Assembly (NCBI RefSeq): GCF_013522705.1
Contig: NZ_JAAMRE010000004.1
Span: 62,001 to 126,000 of the forward strand
Length of the DNA stretch: 64,000 bases
Direction of reading: 5' to 3'
From: Pseudomonas lurida
GTDB lineage: Bacteria > Pseudomonadota > Gammaproteobacteria > Pseudomonadales > Pseudomonadaceae
This document shows, piece by piece, positions 35,102 through 45,408 of this stretch (within the stretch, counting starts at the first letter, position 1; each line of letters starts with the position of its first letter). The notes under the pieces are model-generated. The model saw nothing but the letters and a program-made list of their open reading frames with translations, was not told where the DNA came from and ran no database searches. Position numbers and translations under genes: made by a program.

Positions 35102-38100
35102 GCTACGCCGAGCTGCATTGCCTGTCCAATTTCAGTTTCCAGCGCGGTGCATCCAGCGCGCTGGAATTGTTCGAGCGGGCCAAGGCCCAAGGCTACAGTG
35201 CGCTGGCAATCACCGATGAGTGCAGCCTGGCGGGCATCGTGCGCGCCTGGCAGGCGGCCAAGGCGGTGGACTTGCCGCTGATTATCGGCAGCGAGGTACG
35301 CCTGGAAAACGGCCCGAAACTGGTGCTGCTGGTGCAAGACCTCAGCGGCTACCAGCACCTGTGCCGGCTGATCACCGTGGCGCGCCGCCGCGTGGAAAAA
35401 GGCAGTTATCGCCTGCTGCAAGAGGATTTCGATCAACCGATGCCCGGCCTGCTGGCGTTGTGGGTGGCGGCTGACGACGACACCCAGGCGTCGATCCAAT
35501 GGCTGCGCCGCACGTTCGCCGAGCGCCTGTGGCTGGCGGTGCATCTGCATTGCGGCCAGGACGATACGCGCCACTTGCAGCAACGCCTGAACCTGGCCGC
35601 CAGCCTGCAAATACCGGCGGTGGCCTGTGGCGATGTGCATATGCATGTGCGTGGGCGCCGCGCGCTGCAAGACACCATGACTGCCATCCGCCATCACGTC
35701 AGCGTGGCCGAGGCCGGCACGCGCCTGCACCCCAATGGCGAGCGGCACCTGCGCAGCCTGGATGCCCTCGGCGCGCTGTACCCGCAGGCGCTGCTCGACG
35801 AAAGCCTGGCTATCGCGCGCCGCTGCACCTTCGACCTTGGCCAGTTGCGCTACCACTACCCGCGTGAATTGGTGCCCGAGGGGTATACCGCTAAAACCTG
35901 GCTGCGGGCCGTCACCGAAGAAGGCATGGCGCGGCGCTGGCCCCACGGCGTCGAGGCCAAGACGTTAAAGCAGATCGACCACGAACTGGAGCTGATCAGC
36001 GATCTGGGCTACGAAAGCTATTTCCTCACGGTACATGACATCGTGCGCTTCGCCCGCAGCCGTTCGATCCTGTGCCAGGGGCGCGGTTCGGCGGCCAATT
36101 CGGCGGTGTGTTTTGCCCTGGGCATCACCGAGATCGACCCGAGCCTGACCAGCCTGCTGTTCGAGCGCTTTCTGTCCAAGGAACGCAATGAACCGCCGGA
36201 TATCGACGTGGACTTCGAACACGAACGCCGCGAAGAAGTGCTGCAGTACGTGTTCCAGCGCTACGGCCGCCACCGCGCGGCATTGACGGCGGTGGTCAGC
36301 ACGTATCACGCCGCCGGCGCGGTACGTGACGTGGCCAAGGCCCTGGGTCTGCCGCCGGACCAGATCAACGCCCTGGCCGATTGCTGCGGGCGCTGGAGTG
36401 ACGATGCGCCGCCCCTGGAGCGCCTGCGTGAAGCAGGCTTCGACCCGCACACGCCGATCCTGCATCGCGTGTTGACCCTCACCCAGCAACTGATCGGCTT
36501 CCCTCGGCACCTGTCCCAGCATCCCGGCGGTTTCGTGATTTCCGAATACCCGCTGGACACCCTGGTGCCGGTGGAAAACGCCGCCATGGCCGAGCGCACC
36601 ATCATCCAGTGGGACAAGGACGACCTCGACGCGGTGGGCCTGCTCAAGGTCGATATTCTTGCCCTGGGTATGCTCAGCGCGATCCGTCGCTGCTTCGATT
36701 TGCTGCGCCAGCATCGCGGTCGCGACCTGTCGCTGGCTGGCATCCCCAAGGATGACCCGGCCACCTACGCCATGATCAGCAAGGCCGACACCATTGGCGT
36801 GTTCCAGATCGAATCGCGGGCGCAGATGGCCATGCTGCCACGGCTCCGGCCCAAGGCCTTTTATGACCTGGTGATCGAGGTCGCCATTGTGCGGCCCGGG
36901 CCGATTCAGGGCGGCATGGTGCATCCGTACCTGCGGCGGCGTAACAATGAAGAACCGACGACTTATCCATCCCCGCAATTGAAAACCGTGTTGGAACGCA
37001 CCCTGGGCATCCCGCTGTTCCAGGAGCAGGTGATGCAGATCGCCATGGTGGCCGCCGACTACAGCCCCGGCGAGGCTGACCAGCTGCGCCGCTCCATGGC
37101 CGCCTGGAAACGCCACGGTGGTCTTGAACCGCACCGCGAGCGGTTGCGCGATGGGATGCTCAAAAACGGCTACACCGAGGCCTTCGCCGCGCAGATTTTC
37201 GAGCAGATCAAGGGCTTCGGCAGCTACGGTTTCCCGGAATCCCACGCGGCCAGTTTCGCCTTGCTGACCTATGCCAGTTGCTGGCTCAAATGCCATGAAC
37301 CGGCGGCGTTTGCCTGCGCGCTGATCAACAGTTGGCCCATGGGGTTCTACAGCCCGGACCAGATCCTGCAGGATGCGCGGCGTCACCGCTTGCAGGTCCG
37401 CCCGGTGGATGTGCAGGCCAGCGACTGGGATTGCAGCCTGGAGCCCATCGACGGTGCGCAACCGGCGATTCGCATGGGCCTGCGCTTGATCTCGGGGTTT
37501 CGCGAAGAGGATGCCCGACGCATCGTAGCGGCGCGCCGGCAGCAGCCATTCAGCGATATCGCCGACCTGGACCGGCGTGCCGAGCTGGACTCGCGTGCCC
37601 AGGCGTTGCTCGCCGATGCCGGTGCCCTGCGCGCCCTGGCCGGCAATCGCCACCGCGCACGCTGGGAGGTGGCGGGGGTGCATAAACAACTGGGGCTGTT
37701 TGCCGGCCTGCCCAGTCCTGACGAAGCCGCGGTGGCATTGCCGGCGCCCACGGTCAGCGAAGACCTGCACGCCGACTACGCCACCCTCGGCACCACCCTC
37801 GGCCCGCATCCGCTGGCGTTGCTGCGCGCCGAGCTGCGCCAGCGTCGCTGCCGCAGCTCCCGCGAGCTGATGGCCGTGGAGCATGGGCGCAACGTCAGCG
37901 TCGCCGGGCTGGTCACCGGGCGGCAACGGCCCGGCACCGCCAGCGGGGTGACATTCGTGACCCTGGAGGATGAATTCGGCAACCTGAACGTGGTGGTCTG
38001 GCGCGACCTCGCCGAACGCCAGCGCCTGGCCCTGGTGGGATCGCGCCTGCTCAAGGTCGATGGGCGCTGGGAAGCGGTGGGCGAGGTGCGGCATCTGATC

Positions 38101-38169
38101 GCCGGGCGGCTGACCGATCTGTCCGCCCTGCTCGATGGCATGGATGTACGCAGCCGGGATTTTCACTGA
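35098..38169 (+). CDS. dnaE2: Error-prone DNA polymerase III alpha subunit paralogue
   Basis: DnaE2 (1,023 residues) is the translesion C-family polymerase of the mutasome. It has an N-terminal PHP domain ([36 protein letters not shown]), a polymerase core with the acidic catalytic stretch [15 protein letters not shown] near residue 365 and [16 protein letters not shown] before it, a helix-hairpin-helix region, and a C-terminal OB-fold ([25 protein letters not shown]). It is shorter than the about 1,160-residue replicative DnaE, as usual for DnaE2. Last gene of the lexA2 operon. Confidence 0.96.
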   Translation: MSYAELHCLSNFSFQRGASSALELFERAKAQGYSALAITDECSLAGIVRAWQAAKAVDLPLIIGSEVRLENGPKLVLLVQDLSGYQHLCRLITVARRRVEKGSYRLLQEDFDQPMPGLLALWVAADDDTQASIQWLRRTFAERLWLAVHLHCGQDDTRHLQQRLNLAASLQIPAVACGDVHMHVRGRRALQDTMTAIRHHVSVAEAGTRLHPNGERHLRSLDALGALYPQALLDESLAIARRCTFDLGQLRYHYPRELVPEGYTAKTWLRAVTEEGMARRWPHGVEAKTLKQIDHELELISDLGYESYFLTVHDIVRFARSRSILCQGRGSAANSAVCFALGITEIDPSLTSLLFERFLSKERNEPPDIDVDFEHERREEVLQYVFQRYGRHRAALTAVVSTYHAAGAVRDVAKALGLPPDQINALADCCGRWSDDAPPLERLREAGFDPHTPILHRVLTLTQQLIGFPRHLSQHPGGFVISEYPLDTLVPVENAAMAERTIIQWDKDDLDAVGLLKVDILALGMLSAIRRCFDLLRQHRGRDLSLAGIPKDDPATYAMISKADTIGVFQIESRAQMAMLPRLRPKAFYDLVIEVAIVRPGPIQGGMVHPYLRRRNNEEPTTYPSPQLKTVLERTLGIPLFQEQVMQIAMVAADYSPGEADQLRRSMAAWKRHGGLEPHRERLRDGMLKNGYTEAFAAQIFEQIKGFGSYGFPESHAASFALLTYASCWLKCHEPAAFACALINSWPMGFYSPDQILQDARRHRLQVRPVDVQASDWDCSLEPIDGAQPAIRMGLRLISGFREEDARRIVAARRQQPFSDIADLDRRAELDSRAQALLADAGALRALAGNRHRARWEVAGVHKQLGLFAGLPSPDEAAVALPAPTVSEDLHADYATLGTTLGPHPLALLRAELRQRRCRSSRELMAVEHGRNVSVAGLVTGRQRPGTASGVTFVTLEDEFGNLNVVVWRDLAERQRLALVGSRLLKVDGRWEAVGEVRHLIAGRLTDLSALLDGMDVRSRDFH

Positions 38170-38277
38170 GCCAAGTAGCGTGTGCGGCGAATTGCCCCTA
38201 ACGTATGCAAATGAAACGATCCGCCCCTGGCGCGCTCCAACCGTTGCGACCGTCCTTTCTCTGCGCAGAGCCGAACG

Positions 38278-39978
38278 ATGCAATTTTTATCCAACCCACA
38301 CGGCTGTGAAGGTTGGGCCGGTGAAATGGCCCAGCGTATTCGCGCATTTGACTGGTCAACCACCGACCTTGGGCCGATCGATCGATGGTCCACCAGCCTG
38401 GCCTGCACCGTGCAAATGATGCTGGCGTCCCCCGTGCCGATGGTGATGCTGTGGGGGCGGGCGGGGTACATGATTTACAACGACAGTTACTCGGCCTTTG
38501 CCGGTGGCCGTCACCCTTATCTGTTGGGCACGCCGGTTGAGCTGGGCTGGCCGGAAGTGGCGGATTTCAACCGCCATGTGGTGGATACCTGCCTGGCCGG
38601 CGGCACCTTGTCGTTCAACAACAAAGACCTGGTGCTGTTGCGCAACGGCCAGCCGGAGACCGTGTGGCTGGACTTGTATTACAGCCCCGTGGCCGGCGAT
38701 AACCAGCAACCGGCCGGGGTGTTGGCGATCGTGGTGGAAACCACTGAGCTGGTCAAATCCGAACAGGTGCGCCAGGAGCTCACGCACAACCTGGAGCAAC
38801 GGGTGGCCGCTGAAGTGCAGGCGCGATCCGCCGCCGAGGACCAGTTGCGTCAATCGCAGAAACTGGAGGCCATTGGCGGCCTCACCGGCGGCGTGGCCCA
38901 CGACTTCAATAACCTGCTGCAAGTGATCTCCGGCAACCTGCATTTGCTGGCCCGCCATGAACCGGACAATGTACATGTGCAACGCCGTGTCAGCGCCGCG
39001 ATTGCCGCAGTGGACCGTGGTGCCAAGCTGTCGGCGCAATTGCTCGCGTTTGCCCGGCGCCAGCCGCTGTCGCCGGCGGTGTACAACCCGCTGCGCATCT
39101 ACGAAACCCTGGGCGAGTTGCTGCAGCGCGCCCTCGGTGAAACCATTCATATCGACGTACAACTGCCCCGCGACCCCTGGTGCATCCATGTCGACCGCCA
39201 TCAACTGGAAAACGCCTTGCTCAACCTGGCGATCAACGCCCGGGATGCGATGAAAGGCGAGGGCGTGATTCGCATCAGCGGCGAAAACATCATCCTCAAT
39301 CCCGACGATTGCGTGGGCAAAAGCGTGAATCCCGGTGAATACGTGCGTCTGTCCGTAGCCGATACCGGGGTAGGTATGTCGCCGGCAATTCAGGCCAAAG
39401 TGTTCGAGCCTTTCTTCACCACCAAGCGCGACGGTCACGGCACGGGCCTGGGCTTGAGCATGGTGTTCGGCTTTGTGCGCCAGAGCGGCGGTCACGTGGA
39501 CGTGTGCAGCGAAGAGGGCAAGGGCACCGTGGTGCAGTTGTATTTTCCGCGCAGCCTGGGCGAGGAATGCGCCGAAGTGCCGGCCGAGCCGCTCGTCACC
39601 GAATATGGGCAGGAAACCATTCTGGTCGTCGAGGACAACGAAGGCGTGCGCTTGACCGTGGTGGAAGTGCTCGAACAATCGGGCTACACCGTGCTCACCG
39701 CCGAAGACGGCGACCAGGCCATGCGCAAGCTACAAGCGGGCCTGCAGCCGGAGCTGATTTTTACCGATGTGGTGATGCCGGGCCGGGTCAAAAGCACCGA
39801 CCTGGCCGAGTGGGCCCGCGAACAGAGCCCGCCGGTGCCGGTGTTGTTCACCTCCGGCCACACCCGCGACATTCTCTCCAGCAACCATCTGCTGACTCCC
39901 GACATTCATCTACTGAGCAAGCCCTACAGCCCCGAAGCCCTGACGCAACGGGTGCGCAGCGTGCTCACCGCTCGATAA
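38278..39978 (+). CDS. Soluble hybrid sensor histidine kinase with C-terminal receiver
   Basis: This kinase is 566 residues long. A PAS-like sensor region spans about residues 40-160 (VPMVMLWGRAGYMIYNDSYSAFAG), and a coiled segment leads to a HisKA domain with phospho-acceptor H208 (GGVAHDFNNLL). The HATPase has an N box (NALLNLAINARDAM), G1 (DTGVGMSP) and G2 (GTGLGLSM). A receiver has D497 (IFTDVVMPG). No transmembrane segment is visible, so it should sense a cytoplasmic signal. It ends 8 bp before the uvrA-like gene, which suggests co-transcription. The signal and output partner are unknown. Confidence 0.9.
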   Translation: MQFLSNPHGCEGWAGEMAQRIRAFDWSTTDLGPIDRWSTSLACTVQMMLASPVPMVMLWGRAGYMIYNDSYSAFAGGRHPYLLGTPVELGWPEVADFNRHVVDTCLAGGTLSFNNKDLVLLRNGQPETVWLDLYYSPVAGDNQQPAGVLAIVVETTELVKSEQVRQELTHNLEQRVAAEVQARSAAEDQLRQSQKLEAIGGLTGGVAHDFNNLLQVISGNLHLLARHEPDNVHVQRRVSAAIAAVDRGAKLSAQLLAFARRQPLSPAVYNPLRIYETLGELLQRALGETIHIDVQLPRDPWCIHVDRHQLENALLNLAINARDAMKGEGVIRISGENIILNPDDCVGKSVNPGEYVRLSVADTGVGMSPAIQAKVFEPFFTTKRDGHGTGLGLSMVFGFVRQSGGHVDVCSEEGKGTVVQLYFPRSLGEECAEVPAEPLVTEYGQETILVVEDNEGVRLTVVEVLEQSGYTVLTAEDGDQAMRKLQAGLQPELIFTDVVMPGRVKSTDLAEWAREQSPPVPVLFTSGHTRDILSSNHLLTPDIHLLSKPYSPEALTQRVRSVLTAR

Positions 39979-39986
39979 GGTTGACT

Positions 39987-42506
39987 ATGACCTCACAACG
40001 CAACCTCCCGCCGACCACGTCCCCGCGCGCCGGCTTTGTGCGCGTGCGCGGCGCCCGTGAACACAACCTGCGCAACGTCGATGTGGACATTCCGCGCGAT
40101 GCCCTGGTGGTGTTCACCGGCGTGTCCGGCTCGGGCAAGTCGTCCCTGGCGTTTTCCACCGTGTATGCCGAGGCTCAGCGTCGCTATTTCGAATCGGTGG
40201 CGCCGTATGCGCGGCGCCTGATCGATCAGGTCGGCGTGCCGGATGTGGACAGCATCGAAGGCCTGCCGCCGGCCGTGGCCCTGCAACAGCAACGCGGCAC
40301 GCCAAGTGCGCGCTCGTCGGTGGGCAGTGTGACCACCCTGTCGAGCCTGATTCGCATGCTGTACTCCCGCGCCGGTCAGTACCCGGCGGGGCAGGCCATG
40401 CTGTATGCCGAGGATTTCTCGCCGAACCTGCCCCAGGGCGCATGCCCGCAATGCCATGGCCTGGGTCGCGTGTATGAGGTGACCGAGGCGCTGATGGTGC
40501 CCGATCCGTCGTTGAGCATCCGGCAGCGCGCGGTGGCGTCCTGGCCGCTGGCATGGCAGGGCCAGAACCTGCGCGACATCCTGGTGACCCTGGGGTACGA
40601 CGTGGATATTCCTTGGCGCGACCTGCCGAAAAAGCAGCGCGACTGGATTCTCTTCACCGAGGAAACGCCCACCGTGCCGGTGTACGCCGGCTTCACCCCT
40701 GAGCAGACTCGCGAGGCGCTCAAGCGCAAGCTGGAGCCCAGCTACCAAGGTACGTTCAGCGGCGCGCGGCGCTATATCCTGCACACCTTCAGCCACACTC
40801 AGAGCGCGCTGATGAAAAAGCGTGTCTCGCAGTTTATGCAGGGCAGCCCTTGCCCGCTGTGCGAGGGCAAACGCCTGAACCGCGCGGCGTTGTCGGTGAA
40901 GTTCGCCGGGGTGGACATCGGTGAGTTGTCGCAGCTGTCGTTGAGCCAATTGGCCGACTTGCTGCGGCCGGTGGCGGCGGGGCAGGACCGTATGAAATTG
41001 TCGGTGGAAAAACGCCTGGCGGCCCAGCGTATCGCTGAGGATTTGCTTGAGCGCGTCGGCACGCTGATCGAACTGGGCCTGGGCTACCTGTCCCTGGAGC
41101 GCAGCACGCCGAGCTTGTCGTCCGGCGAATTGCAGCGTTTGCGCCTGGCCACTCAACTGGGCTCGCAATTGTTCGGCGTGATCTATGTGCTGGACGAGCC
41201 TTCGGCCGGGCTGCATCCGGCGGATGGAGAAGCGCTGTTTACCGCATTGGAGCGTTTGAAGGCGGCGGGCAATTCATTGTTTGTGGTCGAGCATGACCTG
41301 GAAACCATGCGCCGCGCCGACTGGCTGATCGATGTCGGCCCGGCTGCCGGCGAGCAGGGCGGGCAAGTGCTGTACAGCGGCCCGCCCGCCGGCCTGGCCG
41401 AGGTGCAGGCGTCGCAGACCCGTGAGTACCTGTTTGCCGCTCCGCGCCCGGCCGCCGCCGCGCGTCGTGAGCCCAGCGCCTGGCTGGCGCTGGAGGGCGT
41501 AACGCGCAATAACCTCAAGGACCTGAACGTCGATTTCCCGTTGGGCTGTTTTACCGCCGTTACCGGCGTGTCCGGTTCGGGCAAGTCCAGCCTGGTCAGC
41601 CAGGCATTGCTGGAACTGGTGGGTAGCGGTCTGGGGCGCGTGGTGGAAGCCGATGAAGAACCGAGCCTGGAAGACGACGCGCCGCAAACCAGCGGCGGGC
41701 GTATCGGCGCCGGGCTGGAACATATCCGGCGCCTGGTGCAGGTGGATCAGAAGCCCATCGGCCGCACGCCGCGCTCCAACCTGGCGACCTACACCGGGCT
41801 GTTCGACAACGTGCGCAAACTGTTTGCCGCCACGCCGGCGGCGAAGAAGCGCGGTTACGATGCCGGGCAGTTCTCCTTCAACGTCGCCAAGGGCCGCTGC
41901 CCGAACTGCGAGGGCGAAGGCTTTGTCAGCGTCGAATTGCTTTTTATGCCGAGCGTTTACGCACCGTGCCCGACCTGCCATGGCGCGCGCTACAACCCCC
42001 AGACCCTGGCGGTCAAGTGGCAAGGCCTGAACATCGCTCAGGTACTGGGGCTGACGGTGGACCAGGCGGTGGAGGTGTTTGCCGACCAACCGGGTGTGCT
42101 GCGCTCGTTGCAGGTGCTGCGGGATATCGGTCTGGGTTACCTGCGCCTGGGCCAACCGGCCACCGAACTGTCCGGTGGCGAAGCGCAGCGCATCAAACTG
42201 GCCACCGAACTGCAACGCAATGCTCGCGGTGCCACGTTGTATGTGCTGGATGAGCCCACCACCGGATTGCATCCACGGGATGTCGATCGCCTGCTCAGCC
42301 AGCTCAACCAACTGGTGGATGCCGGGCATACGGTGATCGTGGTGGAGCACGAAATGCGCGTAGTGGCGCAGAGTGACTGGGTGATCGATATCGGGCCGGG
42401 CGCAGGGGACCTGGGTGGGCAGGTGGTGGCCAGTGGCACACCGCACACGGTGGCCAAGAACAAGAAGAGTCGGACGGCACCGTTTTTGCGGCGCGAGCTG
42501 GTTTAG
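39987..42506 (+). CDS. uvrA2: Short UvrA-family ABC ATPase (UvrA2-like)
   Basis: This DNA-binding double ABC ATPase (839 residues) is about 100 residues shorter than canonical UvrA. First Walker A is GVSGSGKSSLAF (about residue 44-55), with signature LSSGELQRLRLATQL. The second is GVSGSGKSSLVSQ (about 527), with signature LSGGEAQRIKLATEL. Zinc-type CxxC pairs occur at CPQCHGLG, CPLCEGKR, CPNCEGEG and CPTCHGAR. The shorter length fits UvrA paralogues lacking the UvrB-interaction region; members of this group are linked to DNA-drug resistance rather than standard excision repair. AAGG at the preceding gene's stop can serve as its ribosome-binding site. Confidence 0.9.
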   Translation: MTSQRNLPPTTSPRAGFVRVRGAREHNLRNVDVDIPRDALVVFTGVSGSGKSSLAFSTVYAEAQRRYFESVAPYARRLIDQVGVPDVDSIEGLPPAVALQQQRGTPSARSSVGSVTTLSSLIRMLYSRAGQYPAGQAMLYAEDFSPNLPQGACPQCHGLGRVYEVTEALMVPDPSLSIRQRAVASWPLAWQGQNLRDILVTLGYDVDIPWRDLPKKQRDWILFTEETPTVPVYAGFTPEQTREALKRKLEPSYQGTFSGARRYILHTFSHTQSALMKKRVSQFMQGSPCPLCEGKRLNRAALSVKFAGVDIGELSQLSLSQLADLLRPVAAGQDRMKLSVEKRLAAQRIAEDLLERVGTLIELGLGYLSLERSTPSLSSGELQRLRLATQLGSQLFGVIYVLDEPSAGLHPADGEALFTALERLKAAGNSLFVVEHDLETMRRADWLIDVGPAAGEQGGQVLYSGPPAGLAEVQASQTREYLFAAPRPAAAARREPSAWLALEGVTRNNLKDLNVDFPLGCFTAVTGVSGSGKSSLVSQALLELVGSGLGRVVEADEEPSLEDDAPQTSGGRIGAGLEHIRRLVQVDQKPIGRTPRSNLATYTGLFDNVRKLFAATPAAKKRGYDAGQFSFNVAKGRCPNCEGEGFVSVELLFMPSVYAPCPTCHGARYNPQTLAVKWQGLNIAQVLGLTVDQAVEVFADQPGVLRSLQVLRDIGLGYLRLGQPATELSGGEAQRIKLATELQRNARGATLYVLDEPTTGLHPRDVDRLLSQLNQLVDAGHTVIVVEHEMRVVAQSDWVIDIGPGAGDLGGQVVASGTPHTVAKNKKSRTAPFLRRELV

Positions 42507-42646
42507 CCGGTAGCCTCGCGGGAAGGGCTGGCCCTTGATGGCTTCGGTGCACGGCCATTGGCCTCCCGTTCTTCCCCGGAATTGGCTATTCCACGGCTCA
42601 CACGTCCTGACTAACCTGAGCGCCAACCCATTCTCGGAAGAACCCC

Positions 42647-43084
42647 ATGCAAACCCGTACCGATTTCTACACCGCGTCCCCCGATGCCATGAAGGCCATG
42701 CTCGCCCTGGAGACCGCCGTCGGCAGACTCTCCATCGAACTGCCGCTGCTGGAACTGATTCGCCTGCGGGTCTCGCAGATCAACGGCTGTGCTTTCTGCC
42801 TGGACATGCACACCGCCGACGCCCGCAAGGGCGGTGAGACCGAGCGGCGTCTGTACACGCTGTCGGCCTGGCGCGAGACGCCGTTCTTCACGCCGCGTGA
42901 GCGCGCCGCACTGGCCTGGGCCGAAAGCCTGACCCTGCTCAGCCAGACGCACGCGCCGGATGCGGACTACACCGCGCTGGCGGCCGAATTCAGCGCTCAG
43001 GAACAGGTCGATTTGAGCCTGGCCATTGCTGCCATCAACAGTTGGAACCGCCTTGCCGTGGGTTTTCGCAAAATGCCCAAGTAA
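42647..43084 (+). CDS. AhpD-like carboxymuconolactone decarboxylase-family protein
   Basis: This small all-alpha protein (145 residues) has the AhpD-type redox motif C48-A-F-C51 followed by H55 (INGCAFCLDMH). That motif indicates a thiol peroxidase-type or alkylhydroperoxidase core rather than a lactone decarboxylase. A plausible ribosome-binding site (GGAAGA) lies upstream. It is preceded by 140 bp with no other recognisable element. It is convergent with the TonB-dependent receptor gene, with only 4 bp between stops. The substrate is unknown. Confidence 0.88.
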   Translation: MQTRTDFYTASPDAMKAMLALETAVGRLSIELPLLELIRLRVSQINGCAFCLDMHTADARKGGETERRLYTLSAWRETPFFTPRERAALAWAESLTLLSQTHAPDADYTALAAEFSAQEQVDLSLAIAAINSWNRLAVGFRKMPK

Positions 43085-43088
43085 TGCC

Positions 43089-45239
43089 TTAGAAATTGAC
43101 CGTTGCGCTCAGGCGCGCCGTCAGTGGTGCGCCCTGGAACAGGTAGTCGTCGCCCAGGTACTCGCCGGCATCGCGCCAGTAACGTTTGTCGAACAGGTTG
43201 TCGACGCTCAGGCGCAATACGGTTTCGTAACCGTCGAGGTGGGTGGTGTAGCGGCTGCCGACGTTGACCACCGCGTAATCGCCCACCTGCACATTGCCGC
43301 TGCGGTTGGCGTACTTCTTGGCGCTGTATTGCACGCCACCCAGCACCGCCAGGCCATTGACCCACGGCAGCGCATAGTCGGCGTATAGGCTGGCGCGCAG
43401 CTTGGGCACGTTGATCGCCTGGTGCCCTTCATAGGCCGCCGTGCCGCTGCCGCTCACCCGTGCACGAATCGCCGCCACGCTGGTGGCGATCTGCAAACGG
43501 TCGGTGGCCCAGCCATTGGCCGACACTTCCAGCCCGGTGTTTTTCTGCTCGCCCTGCTGCACATAGGTGAAGCTGCCGGCGCCGTCGGGTCGGGCGTATT
43601 GGTAGCCCTGTCGGGTCTGGAACAGCGCGGCGGCGAAGCTGATGCGGCGCCAGTCGTATTTGACGCCGGCCTCGATCTGTCGCGAGGTGGTCGGTGCCAG
43701 GGTCTCACTGGCATTGGTCGCGAACCATGGCGCGGTGCCTCCCAGAGACAAGCCTTTGCCGTAGCGGGTGTATAGCGAAACGCTGTCCACCGGCTTATAG
43801 ATCAGCGCCGCCTGGGGTAGAAACACGTATTGCTGCGTGTGGCGGGACGGGTTGCCGTCGCTGTCGAACGCCTGTTCATCGAGGCGCACTTCACGCCCGC
43901 CGAGGACCGTTTGCCACTGCTCGTTGAAGCGCAGGCGATCCGTGACGAACAGGCCGTACTGGCGGCTGTCGAGGGTGCGATGGCTGTCGTTGAGCGGCAC
44001 GTCGGTCGGCGCGAAGGTGGCGGCGTCCTGGTGGATGTTGCCGCTGCCGATCCACTCGTTGACGGGTTTGCGCTGGTCGATCACTCGACGAAACGCGCTG
44101 GTGCCGAAGGTCAATTCGTGGCCCAGGCCCGCGGTGTCGAACCGGCCGGTCATGGCGACCTGCACCTCGTCGTCGCGGCGCGTGTCGTCGGGGCTGCGGT
44201 AGTCGTAGATGTCGTAGTCGCCTTCGGGGCTGAAGGTGTTGGCATTGCAGCTGCCGATGTAATAGCAACCCCAGGCAAATGAGCTGTAGTCATCGATCAC
44301 CACTTTGCTGCGCGCGGCGCTGATCTGGGCTGTCCATTGATCGTTGAAGCGATAGTCGAACGTGCCGTTGAGGTTCAGCGAATCGATGTCCACCGGTTTG
44401 GCGCCGCTCTGGTGCCCCAGCAGTTTCTTCGGCGAGGCCCCATGGGGCACTGCGCTGCCGCCCAGCAACTGATAACCCGGCACCGAGCGCTGTTGTTTGT
44501 TCTGGTATTCGGCGTCCAGTTGCAGCACGGCGTCGGGGCTGATGTTCCAGTCGAACGCCAGGGCCAGGAAATCGCGCTGGCCGTTGGCGTGTTCCACGTA
44601 GGAATGCAGGTCTTCATGAGCGACGTTGGCCCTCAGGCCGAACTGCTGCTCGCTGCCGAACCAGCCACCGACATCGGTGACCAGGTAACCGCTGCCGCGA
44701 TCGTCGGTGGACACGGTCACCGAGCGCACCTCTTCCGGGCGCTTGGTGACATAGTTGATCGCGCCGCTGGGTTCGGAAATGCCGCTCTGCAAGCCCGCCA
44801 GGCCCTTGAGCACTTCCACCTGCTGCTTGTTTTCCAGGGCGACGTTCTGTTCGCCGGTGATGGTGCGCCCATTGATCTTGTAGCTGCTGGCCGCGTTCAG
44901 CGAAAAACCGCGCACCACGAAGTTTTCGTAGTAGCCGATGGGCGCATAGCTGTCGCCCACCGACGCATCGTTGCGCAGCACTTCACTGAGCAGGCGCGCT
45001 TGCTGGTCCTTGATCAGCGCGGCGTTGAACACGCTGACCGAGGCTGCGGTGTCGAGCAGCGGTGTTTCATGGAAGCCGCCGACCGAGGCGGTTTCGGCGC
45101 GATAGCCGGACGTATCTTCGCCCTGTACCTGCAGCGCCGGCAGTTCCAGCGCGGCCGCCAGGCTGTTGCCGATGCCGCCGCTGAGCAGCAGGCCGAGGGC
45201 AACACGTGAAGTGACGACGGGGCGAAAACGCAAAACCAT
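43089..45239 (-). CDS. TonB-dependent siderophore receptor without signalling domain
   Basis: This outer-membrane receptor (716 residues) has a signal peptide (about 1-29, ending NSLAAA). A plug follows directly (ELPALQVQGEDTSGYR; NFVVRGFSLN; VEVLKGLAGLQSGISEPSGAINYVTKRP), then a beta-barrel to a C-terminal Phe (RLSATVNF). The STN domain seen in fpvA is missing, so it should not signal to an anti-sigma factor. Motifs fit hydroxamate-type xenosiderophore receptors, but the ligand cannot be read from the sequence. No clear Fur or PvdS box was seen upstream. It is divergent from the acetoin/butanediol dehydrogenase gene. Confidence 0.9.
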   Translation of the reverse strand: MVLRFRPVVTSRVALGLLLSGGIGNSLAAALELPALQVQGEDTSGYRAETASVGGFHETPLLDTAASVSVFNAALIKDQQARLLSEVLRNDASVGDSYAPIGYYENFVVRGFSLNAASSYKINGRTITGEQNVALENKQQVEVLKGLAGLQSGISEPSGAINYVTKRPEEVRSVTVSTDDRGSGYLVTDVGGWFGSEQQFGLRANVAHEDLHSYVEHANGQRDFLALAFDWNISPDAVLQLDAEYQNKQQRSVPGYQLLGGSAVPHGASPKKLLGHQSGAKPVDIDSLNLNGTFDYRFNDQWTAQISAARSKVVIDDYSSFAWGCYYIGSCNANTFSPEGDYDIYDYRSPDDTRRDDEVQVAMTGRFDTAGLGHELTFGTSAFRRVIDQRKPVNEWIGSGNIHQDAATFAPTDVPLNDSHRTLDSRQYGLFVTDRLRFNEQWQTVLGGREVRLDEQAFDSDGNPSRHTQQYVFLPQAALIYKPVDSVSLYTRYGKGLSLGGTAPWFATNASETLAPTTSRQIEAGVKYDWRRISFAAALFQTRQGYQYARPDGAGSFTYVQQGEQKNTGLEVSANGWATDRLQIATSVAAIRARVSGSGTAAYEGHQAINVPKLRASLYADYALPWVNGLAVLGGVQYSAKKYANRSGNVQVGDYAVVNVGSRYTTHLDGYETVLRLSVDNLFDKRYWRDAGEYLGDDYLFQGAPLTARLSATVNF

Positions 45240-45304
45240 GGGCTGGGCCTTAGAGCGCGGGGCAGGGGGCGCATAAGCTAGGCATTACGGCGCGGTTTTA
45301 CAAG

Positions 45305-45321
45305 CGAGACGTCCCGTCTCA
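45305..45321. promoter_or_regulatory. AcoR-type dyad upstream of the butanediol dehydrogenase gene
   Basis: CGAGACGTCCCGTCTCA contains GAGACG-N3-CGTCTC, the same dyad as TGAGACG-N3-CGTCTCA upstream of acoA. It stands 88 bp before the dehydrogenase start. Confidence 0.5.
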
Positions 45322-45408
45322 GCTCCCACGCCGAAGCCTTGCCGGCTCGACAGCCCGCGCCTGCACCTGCGATAGACACGGCTTCTTTCATCATTGCAGG
45401 AGATCGTC

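Noticed and set aside
35965..38283. Minus-strand 772-codon frame opposite dnaE2
   Set aside because: Shadow; dnaE2 has the PHP and polymerase motifs and is coupled to imuB.
45330..45360. Possible sigma-54 promoter (CCGGCTCGACAGCC...) before the butanediol dehydrogenase gene
   Set aside because: GG and GC are one base too far apart, and the site would sit only about 20 bp from the dyad, too close for an enhancer-type activator.
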